Source: Oceanipulchritudo coccoides (GTDB lineage Bacteria; Verrucomicrobiota; Verrucomicrobiia; Opitutales; Oceanipulchritudinaceae). From it: DNA of 64,000 bases. The DNA is taken from assembly GCF_010500615.1 (NCBI RefSeq), contig NZ_JAAGNX010000002.1:672990-736989 (forward strand). The letters run 5' to 3'. The position numbers and the translations under genes are program-made. Below the pieces are notes generated by a model, which made no database searches, was not told the DNA's origin, and saw only the letters and a list, made by a program, of their open reading frames with translations. This document shows positions 58,469 through 64,000 of this stretch, in pieces. Each line of letters starts with the position of its first letter. Position 1 is the stretch's first letter.

Positions 58469-58924
58469 TCAATCGCCGAACTGGGCCGGCTCAGTTGGGA
58501 TCTGGTTGTTGGTTTTCAACATCAGGACCGGCTCTTTGGTCTTTACCCAGACCTGTTGCTCCTTGAAAATCCTCGCCGGGACAGATTCACATGCTTCACC
58601 AATGGTCTTGACCGGCATACGCCGCCCTTTCGGAGTCTGGTTGAAGTCGTAAGCCGCCTTGCAGATTTGTTCCTCAAGGATCGCAGGGCTATCTTCCTCC
58701 GGCATCTGCAGCACCCAGCCGGTAAGGTCAGTTTTTGGAAGAACACCTTCCGGATCGGAAATGAGGATCGCGAATTGTTTTGGCACGCGTGGGGCTGGAG
58801 GATTTTCCTCCTGGAGAACTTTCAGTTCTTGTTGGATATCCTCGATGATCGCATTGACTTGCCGAACATCCAGCTCGTTGCGGGTGAGAATATGTTTCAC
58901 TAAATCCAGATCTACTTTGGCCAT
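58469..58924 (-). CDS. Hypothetical soluble protein
   Basis: 151 residues with no signal peptide or membrane segment. The N-terminus is helical (VDLDLVKHILTRNELDVRQV, then IIEDIQQELKVLQEE), followed by a mixed domain with FAILISDPEGVLP and GWVLQMPEEDSP. I recognise no family. It follows alr by 57 bp and is probably the last gene of the kinase-rpoN-tsaB-alr operon. Confidence 0.6.
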   Translation of the reverse strand: MAKVDLDLVKHILTRNELDVRQVNAIIEDIQQELKVLQEENPPAPRVPKQFAILISDPEGVLPKTDLTGWVLQMPEEDSPAILEEQICKAAYDFNQTPKGRRMPVKTIGEACESVPARIFKEQQVWVKTKEPVLMLKTNNQIPTEPAQFGD

Positions 58925-58981
58925 GACAAAAAGGGGATAGGCTCATTCCGTGGCGTGGCAAATCTATTTCCCCGACTTTGC

Positions 58982-60130
58982 TCAGAGGGCTGAATCTGTC
59001 TGGTAAATCCGCTGTGTGCGGGCCGAAAGCGAGCAGAGGGATTCCCATTCAATCTGGTTGGACCAACCCGCGTATTGGCTCACGGAAATACTGTGTGATG
59101 GCGAACTTCCGATAAAAGTCGCCTTATTGCCAACGGCAGGGGAGGCGGGCATGTCAGTCACATCGACCATTGTCTGGTCCATTGTCACACGGCCAATGAT
59201 CGGGCAGAGGCAATCCCCGATGATGACTTGTCCGGTATTGCTCAAGGCTGTTGAAAGACCATCTGCATAGCCTGCCGTCAGCACGGCAATGCGGGAGTCA
59301 CGCTGGAGCCGATACATCTGTCCATACGAGACAGGAGTGCCTTTCGGCAATTCCTTGACCAGTCCGACGCGTGCATGAAAGGAGAGCACCGGTTCCGTGA
59401 TGGCTTTACCCAGAAGAGATTGCGGCGCAGGGCGGATGCCAAACTGGAGAAGTCCCACACGGGCCGCATTAAAGGGGCCGTCTTCCGGAAACGACTCAAT
59501 ACCGGCGCTGTTATCGGCATGAATAAGAAGATTCTCCGTCTCACCGGCGGGGACCTTTGCAAGACACTCGAGAAAGCGAGTCCGCTGGATTGTCGTAAAT
59601 TCAGGATCCTTGTCGGCCGATGAAAAGTGCGTACAAAGCCCTTCAAGTCGAAGGAGAGGGTGGGTAACAATGGCGCTCAGGAGCTCGGGAAAGCGTGGAA
59701 ACCAAATGCCCAGACGCCCCATGCCAGTATCAATTTTCAAGTGGACACCCACGCACTTTCCCTGTGCCTCCGCGGCACGACCAAGCTCTTCCACTTCGCG
59801 GACGGATGATAGCACGGGGCGCACATCCAGTCTGACGGCCTCGGGGTATTCACTTGGGAGGAGGACACTGAGGATGAGGATGGGCCATCCCACACCGACT
59901 TCCCTGAGCGCTGAGGCCTCTTCCAGGTTGGCCACGGCGAAGGCATCCGCGTTTGCCCGCATCAACCGGGAGACAACCGGTGCCAAGCCGTGTCCATATG
60001 CGTTAGCCTTCACCACGGAGATATAACTCAGGTAATCCGGCATGGCCTGGCGGATTGTCTTCAAGTTACGTTCAAGGGCACCCAGATCAATGGTCGCCCA
60101 CGCGCGTAGTTTATCGGGTGTTCGGCTCAT
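58982..60130 (-). CDS. alr: Alanine racemase
   Basis: 382 residues. It makes D-alanine for peptidoglycan. The PLP Lys lies in ISVVKANAYGHGL, and LKIDTGMGRLG, GRVTMDQTMVDVTD and the C-terminal catalytic Tyr region (PVSYGQMYRL) are conserved. The ATG at 60130 overlaps the tsaB stop (ATGA). A longer start at 60157 is possible. This pairing of alr with tsaB recalls the tsaE-alr neighbourhoods of other bacteria. Confidence 0.95.
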   Translation of the reverse strand: MSRTPDKLRAWATIDLGALERNLKTIRQAMPDYLSYISVVKANAYGHGLAPVVSRLMRANADAFAVANLEEASALREVGVGWPILILSVLLPSEYPEAVRLDVRPVLSSVREVEELGRAAEAQGKCVGVHLKIDTGMGRLGIWFPRFPELLSAIVTHPLLRLEGLCTHFSSADKDPEFTTIQRTRFLECLAKVPAGETENLLIHADNSAGIESFPEDGPFNAARVGLLQFGIRPAPQSLLGKAITEPVLSFHARVGLVKELPKGTPVSYGQMYRLQRDSRIAVLTAGYADGLSTALSNTGQVIIGDCLCPIIGRVTMDQTMVDVTDMPASPAVGNKATFIGSSPSHSISVSQYAGWSNQIEWESLCSLSARTQRIYQTDSAL

Positions 60131-60789
60131 TTTTGTGGATGCCGGGTGGAGGTCCACCTGGCAAACTCAGGCGTTTCGGCCGAGTAGAGTCCGGGTTTTT
60201 GGGTGGACGTGAGCAAGTCTGGCCAGGCTTTCAATATTTGCGGGATTTTTTCAGCAGGATAGGAAATTCTGTTGGCTCCCTCCGGCAACAAGGCAAGTCG
60301 GTTTCCCAGCTCAACCACCGGAAGTTCGGTAGCCTCTTCCACGGAAACACTTTCCAGCTCAAACTGTGCCGGGGGACCGGGGAGGAGGGTCGCCAGATGG
60401 AGACGATCCCGTCGCCATGGAGCCGCCACCCGGCACGCAGGTCCACCGGGTTTTGATAGACTGGCGCAGGTAAGCTCCAGATTGTTATAGGTTAAACACT
60501 TCCAGTTCTCCAAATCCGGTTGTTGCAGAAGTGTCCGGACAAACATTGCCGCCAACCTGAGACCGAGTGTCGAACCGGGTCCGCTTGAGCAAATGATCCC
60601 ACTCAGCGAACTCAGATCCAGGGAGGACTTTTCAAGAAGAGATTCCACACCCGGCTTAAGGTCTTCCAAAAAGCCGCTGGAAAAAGATTCCATGCACAGC
60701 CATTTGTCTTCTTCGAGTATTCCGACAATCAATGCCGGTCCTGCAGCATCAATCAGCAACCAGCGTCCATCCTGCCAGTGACTAGTCAT
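60127..60789 (-). CDS. tsaB: tRNA threonylcarbamoyladenosine protein TsaB
   Basis: 220 residues. TsaB is the inactive ASKHA-fold partner of TsaD in making t6A37 in ANN-reading tRNAs. The motif GIICSSGPGSTLGLRLAAMFVRTLL matches the conserved GPGSFTGLRIG region, though with SSGPGSTLG in place of the usual sequence. The start overlaps the rpoN end by 8 bp. Confidence 0.85.
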   Translation of the reverse strand: MTSHWQDGRWLLIDAAGPALIVGILEEDKWLCMESFSSGFLEDLKPGVESLLEKSSLDLSSLSGIICSSGPGSTLGLRLAAMFVRTLLQQPDLENWKCLTYNNLELTCASLSKPGGPACRVAAPWRRDRLHLATLLPGPPAQFELESVSVEEATELPVVELGNRLALLPEGANRISYPAEKIPQILKAWPDLLTSTQKPGLYSAETPEFARWTSTRHPQK

Positions 60790-62290
60790 ATTGCCGCCTT
60801 AAGTTTGTCGGCAGAATGCCCAGTTCCTCCCGGTATTTAGCCACGGTCCGCCGGGCGATTGTAATTCCCTCAGATTTCAGGATCTCGACAATCTTCTGGT
60901 CGCTCAGGGGTTTACTTGGGGTCTCCGATTCGATGATCCGGGCAATCCGGTCCTTGATGGATTTGTTCGATACTTCCCGTCCATCCTGTCCCTGGTATCC
61001 GGGCGTGAAAAAGAACTTCATATCGTGCAAGCCGATTGGGCTGCGGATATATTTTCCGGACACCGCGCGACTGACCGTGGTCTCATGAACCCCAACACTC
61101 TCGGCCACCTGATTCATTGTGAGCGGACGCAAATAGGCCCGGCCCTTTTCGAAGAATTCCGCCTGAAACTCGAGTAGCTTGCGCGTGATTTTTTCGATGG
61201 TTTGTTGGCGCTGCTCGATTGCCGAAATAAGGAATCGCCCGTTGCGAAACTGGTTTTGCAGGTAATCCCGGTCTTTGCCGATGAGTTTACCCCTTGCCAA
61301 TAATTGCTTGTACTCGGAACTGATTCTCAAACGGGGAACATATTCATTGTTCAGAATGATCTGCCATTCATCGTTTTCATCTTTTTGAACGGTCACATCC
61401 GCCTCGATCACCTGATTGACGTCCTCCGAAAAACGGCGGGCAGGTGCTGGATCAAGCAAGGCAATCTCGGCTATGGCATCCTCCACCTCTTTCACGCTTA
61501 CGCGAAAGCTCCTTGCAATCTCAGGGATTCGCCGTCGCAAGAGGAGGTTCCATTGCTTGCCGATGATTTTCGCCGCAAGCGAGTTCTCCAGCCCTTTCCG
61601 TTTCAACTGCAGGAGGAGACAATCGGCAATTGACTCGGCACCGATTCCCGGCGGATCGAGTCCCTGAAGCAACTTGATGGCATTCTGAATCGCCATCAGT
61701 GGAAGCTGCGCCATGAGGGCCAGGTCGGAGGCATTTGACGTCAGTATTCCATTGTCATCCAGACTGCCCAGAATGTATTCCAAGGCGGAAATAATTTCGG
61801 GATCTTCCTCAACCAGTCGCGCTTGCTCGAGCAGGTTTTCCTGAAATGACTGATCGGTGGTCAATGAATCGAAGAAATACTGGCGTCGCTGGGCATCCTC
61901 GCTCGTGTAAGGAATTTCACCAGCCGCTTCATTCATGTATCCCTGCCAATCCTCACCCATTCGTTCCAGTACTTCAAACTCGTTGGAAAAATCGAGATCC
62001 TCAGCCGACTCGTGGGCCGGTTGCTCGATCTCGGGCGGGCTTTCGCTTTCGAATTCGGTATCACCGGTATCATTTGACGAGACAGGCTCAGAACCATCCT
62101 GTTGCTCCTCGATGGAGATATCATCATAAGGCAGCTCTTCCAGAGTCGGGTTTGCTTCAAGCTCCGCCAGGATGGCGGTTCGTAGCTCCATTGCTGGTAC
62201 TTGAAGAATCTTAAGCGATTGCCTCAGTTGAGGCGCAAGCACCATCGACTGAGTCTGCTTCTGGGTCTGTTCAAATCCCTGGCGAGGCAT
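60782..62290 (-). CDS. rpoN: RNA polymerase sigma-54 factor
   Basis: 502 residues. Region I is Gln/Leu-rich (MVLAPQLRQSLKILQVPAMEL), followed by an acidic region II, the core-binding domain and the DNA-binding HTH (NQVAESVGVHETTVSRAVSGKYI). The RpoN box ARRTVAKYRE is at residues 479-488. It directs transcription from -24/-12 promoters with activators such as the one at 55.3 kb. It lies 5 bp after a Ser/Thr kinase gene in the same operon. Confidence 0.97.
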   Translation of the reverse strand: MPRQGFEQTQKQTQSMVLAPQLRQSLKILQVPAMELRTAILAELEANPTLEELPYDDISIEEQQDGSEPVSSNDTGDTEFESESPPEIEQPAHESAEDLDFSNEFEVLERMGEDWQGYMNEAAGEIPYTSEDAQRRQYFFDSLTTDQSFQENLLEQARLVEEDPEIISALEYILGSLDDNGILTSNASDLALMAQLPLMAIQNAIKLLQGLDPPGIGAESIADCLLLQLKRKGLENSLAAKIIGKQWNLLLRRRIPEIARSFRVSVKEVEDAIAEIALLDPAPARRFSEDVNQVIEADVTVQKDENDEWQIILNNEYVPRLRISSEYKQLLARGKLIGKDRDYLQNQFRNGRFLISAIEQRQQTIEKITRKLLEFQAEFFEKGRAYLRPLTMNQVAESVGVHETTVSRAVSGKYIRSPIGLHDMKFFFTPGYQGQDGREVSNKSIKDRIARIIESETPSKPLSDQKIVEILKSEGITIARRTVAKYREELGILPTNLRRQYD

Positions 62291-62295
62291 GGATC

Positions 62296-63297
62296 TTATT
62301 CGTCCTTGTCCGGGTTCAGTGCCATACTCACCGGCAGCTCGCTCATGTCATCCACATAAGCCTGCCCGTCCGCGTACAATTCTTTCAAGTAGAGGGCCAG
62401 TTTTTCATTGGTCGGGCCATAGCCCTTTGCGTAGAGCAGCTTTTCAAGATCCACCATCAGGTCCTTGGCACTCTGGTATCGCTTTTCCCGCTCCCTCTCG
62501 AGGCATTTGTACAAAATTGGTTTAAGCTTCGCCCCGTCCTTCGGGAGCAACTCCTCAAAATCTGACAGGGGCATGGAACAGATGTTATCCCTCGATTCCT
62601 CTGGTGTCGCCCCAACGAACGGATTGTATCCCGTCAGCATTTCGGCCAGCACGACACCACAGGAGAACAAGTCTGCGCGCGGATCCGTGACTTCCAGATG
62701 TGCCTGCTCGGGCGACAAGTAATCACTGCGTCCGGCAATGATCTCCCCTTCCTTGCTGTACATGAGATTGAAAGCCTTCGCTATGCCGAAATCCGTCAAC
62801 TTCACATCGCCGGACTCGCCCAGCATGATATTTTTCGGACTGACATCCCGATGGACAATGCCCAGATGTTTGCCGTTTGCGTCACAATGGTCGTGGGCAC
62901 AGGCAAGTGCTCGTGAAAGTCGCGAGATGACAAAGGCGGCTAGATCCCAGGGAAGGACCTTGTCGAGGGCCCGGTGCTGCAGCATGAATTGCTCAAGGTT
63001 AACCCCACGGACATACTCCATGACCATGTAATACTGGTTGTGGGCATGACCAAGGTGATAGGTCTGTACGATGTTGGCATGGATCAAGTCCGCCACCAGT
63101 TGGGCTTCCCCGATAAAGTTCTTCCTGAAGAGCGGAAGCTGGCTGTATTCCTGGCGAATGATCTTGATCGCCACACGCTTCCTGAAGCCGTCACTGCCCT
63201 CCTGGAGAGCTTCATAGACACAGCCCATCCCGCCCTGCGCGATAGGACGCAGCAACTGATACGGGACTTTGTCTGCAAATTTGCTCACCGGTCGCAT
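62296..63297 (-). CDS. Ser/Thr protein kinase (Hanks type)
   Basis: About 333 residues. The kinase domain has the Gly loop (PIAQGGMGCVYEAL), the Lys in VAIKIIRQEY, the catalytic HRDVSPKNIMLG, DFG in LTDFGIAK, and SPEQ in the activation segment. There is no membrane helix or sensor domain after it, so the protein is probably cytoplasmic. It starts the rpoN operon, so it may link phosphorylation to sigma-54 output, but that is inference. A TTG at 63333 is an alternative start. Confidence 0.92.
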   Translation of the reverse strand: MRPVSKFADKVPYQLLRPIAQGGMGCVYEALQEGSDGFRKRVAIKIIRQEYSQLPLFRKNFIGEAQLVADLIHANIVQTYHLGHAHNQYYMVMEYVRGVNLEQFMLQHRALDKVLPWDLAAFVISRLSRALACAHDHCDANGKHLGIVHRDVSPKNIMLGESGDVKLTDFGIAKAFNLMYSKEGEIIAGRSDYLSPEQAHLEVTDPRADLFSCGVVLAEMLTGYNPFVGATPEESRDNICSMPLSDFEELLPKDGAKLKPILYKCLEREREKRYQSAKDLMVDLEKLLYAKGYGPTNEKLALYLKELYADGQAYVDDMSELPVSMALNPDKDE

Positions 63298-63430
63298 GAG
63301 ACAGTTTTTTGCTGGAATCAGGCCCTCTTGCAAGCGAAGTTTTCAAACTAGCACGATTTCTGCTTTGTTGGGGCGCTGGGGACATCCTGCTGGTTGACAA
63401 TGGGCAGGATTGGACTACCCATACCGTAGA

Positions 63431-63748
63431 ATGATACGGCTAACAAAACGAGCAATTGCGGCAATCCAGGGGTTATCTGAGGAGCGTGCCGCGCCGGGAC
63501 AGCTGATGCGGGTCTCAATCAAATCCGGAGGGTGTTCCGGATTGGAGTATGCGATGGAGTTTACGCAACCCGAGGAGACCGATGAGAAACTTGAACAGGA
63601 CGGCATGGCCTTCCTTGTCGACAAAAAGAGTCTCAAGCGCCTTGAAGGCTCAGAGATTGATTTTGACGACGGACTCACTGGCAAGGGATTCCAAATCACC
63701 AATCCCAACGCTGAATCAACCTGCGGTTGCGGAAAATCCTTCAACTGA
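63431..63748 (+). CDS. IscA/ErpA-type iron-sulfur carrier (HesB family)
   Basis: 105 residues. The three metal-binding Cys are seen in KSGGCSGLEYAMEF and at the C-terminus in STCGCGKSFN. It carries Fe-S clusters to apo-proteins such as MutY. An in-frame TTG at 63410 could add seven residues. The ATG at 63431 fits the family. It diverges from the Ser/Thr kinase. Confidence 0.93.
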   Translation: MIRLTKRAIAAIQGLSEERAAPGQLMRVSIKSGGCSGLEYAMEFTQPEETDEKLEQDGMAFLVDKKSLKRLEGSEIDFDDGLTGKGFQITNPNAESTCGCGKSFN

Positions 63749-63792
63749 GGACAGGTTTCACTTCCGGGGACTAAAGACGGGAACACTTCACC

Positions 63793-64000
63793 ATGAGCCA
63801 CCCACGTCTTCTGTTCATTGTTGGTCCGACTGCATCCGGAAAGACTGAGATTGCCCTCCGTGAGGCTGAGCGAAACGGAGCCTCAATCCTGAGCTGTGAC
63901 AGCCTGTGCGTTTTCAAGGGAATGGATATAGGGACCGCTAAGCCCACTCCCGGTGAACAAAAGCGCGTGCCTCATTACGGGATTGATCTGGCTGAGCCGC
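63793..64000 (+). CDS. miaA: tRNA dimethylallyltransferase, N-terminal end (partial)
   Basis: The frame starts [22 protein letters not shown] (P-loop) and continues with ISCDS-like [20 protein letters not shown], the MiaA signature. It adds a dimethylallyl group to A37 of UNN-reading tRNAs. Only the first 69 codons are in the window, and the gene runs off the right edge. Confidence 0.92.
   Translation, partial: MSHPRLLFIVGPTASGKTEIALREAERNGASILSCDSLCVFKGMDIGTAKPTPGEQKRVPHYGIDLAEP

Overview
The window is a gene-dense chromosomal segment of a Gram-negative bacterium, of moderate-to-high GC by eye. It carries 67 protein genes, two of them cut by the window edges. I see no rRNA, tRNA, insertion sequence, prophage or CRISPR array. 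The best guess for the source is a marine or environmental Verrucomicrobiota of class Opitutia. This rests on an LpxC-FabZ fusion, an adenosylcobalamin-dependent (class II) ribonucleotide reductase, a verrucomicrobial-type pseudopilin with a C-terminal DG-H signature, a divergent 11-gene type II secretion operon, and a Lys/Ala-rich histone-H1-like protein. The assignment is inference from gene content, not from a marker tree.

Layout. 1-6.1 kb (plus strand): end of clpB, rpsU with an intrinsic terminator, a TIM-barrel isomerase, maf, a TonB-like protein, a pseudouridine synthase, DAHP synthase and a CbiX-like protein. 6-11.5 kb: M20 peptidase (minus), a small membrane protein, DUF445 and a metallo-beta-lactamase exonuclease diverging across 26 bp, a pseudopilin and a histone-deacetylase-family hydrolase. 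11.5-15.7 kb (minus): nrdJ with a pair of NrdR-like boxes upstream, and mutY. 15.8-21.4 kb (plus): a tightly packed run rnhC-rnhB-pdxJ-acpS-nnr, then dprA. 21.4-25.7 kb: HIT protein, lpxC-fabZ, efp, lpxA and galM, covering lipid A synthesis and translation. 25.9-36.7 kb (minus): a type II secretion operon transcribed G-H-I-J-K-L-M-D-C-like-E-F. 36.8-40 kb (minus): a three-gene lipid cassette with an ACP-dehydratase fusion, a ketoacyl-ACP synthase and an MGDG-synthase/MurG-like glycosyltransferase.

40-50 kb: a VanZ-like protein, a ligA whose zinc finger has lost all its cysteines, cysH diverging from cobA (sulfate assimilation and siroheme), rpmB, a MidA-type methyltransferase, an Lrp-aminotransferase pair, der and fmt. 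50-57 kb (plus): a LysM protein, parB with a Lys-rich insert, secG, a LolA-like protein whose first codons contain a strong intrinsic terminator, the ribbon-helix-helix/H1-like protein with 147-bp tandem repeats, a MoxR ATPase and a sigma-54 activator. 57-64 kb: a flavoprotein, then a minus-strand operon (Ser/Thr kinase, rpoN, tsaB, alr, hypothetical), an IscA-type protein and the start of miaA.

The most unusual items are the zinc-fingerless LigA, the double-RHH/H1-like protein, the ACP-dehydratase/KAS/glycosyltransferase cassette with no known product, the terminator embedded in a coding start, the NrdR box array, and EF-P with Arg at its modification site. No feature proves an entirely new system. 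The lipid cassette and the chromatin-like protein are the strongest candidates for follow-up.
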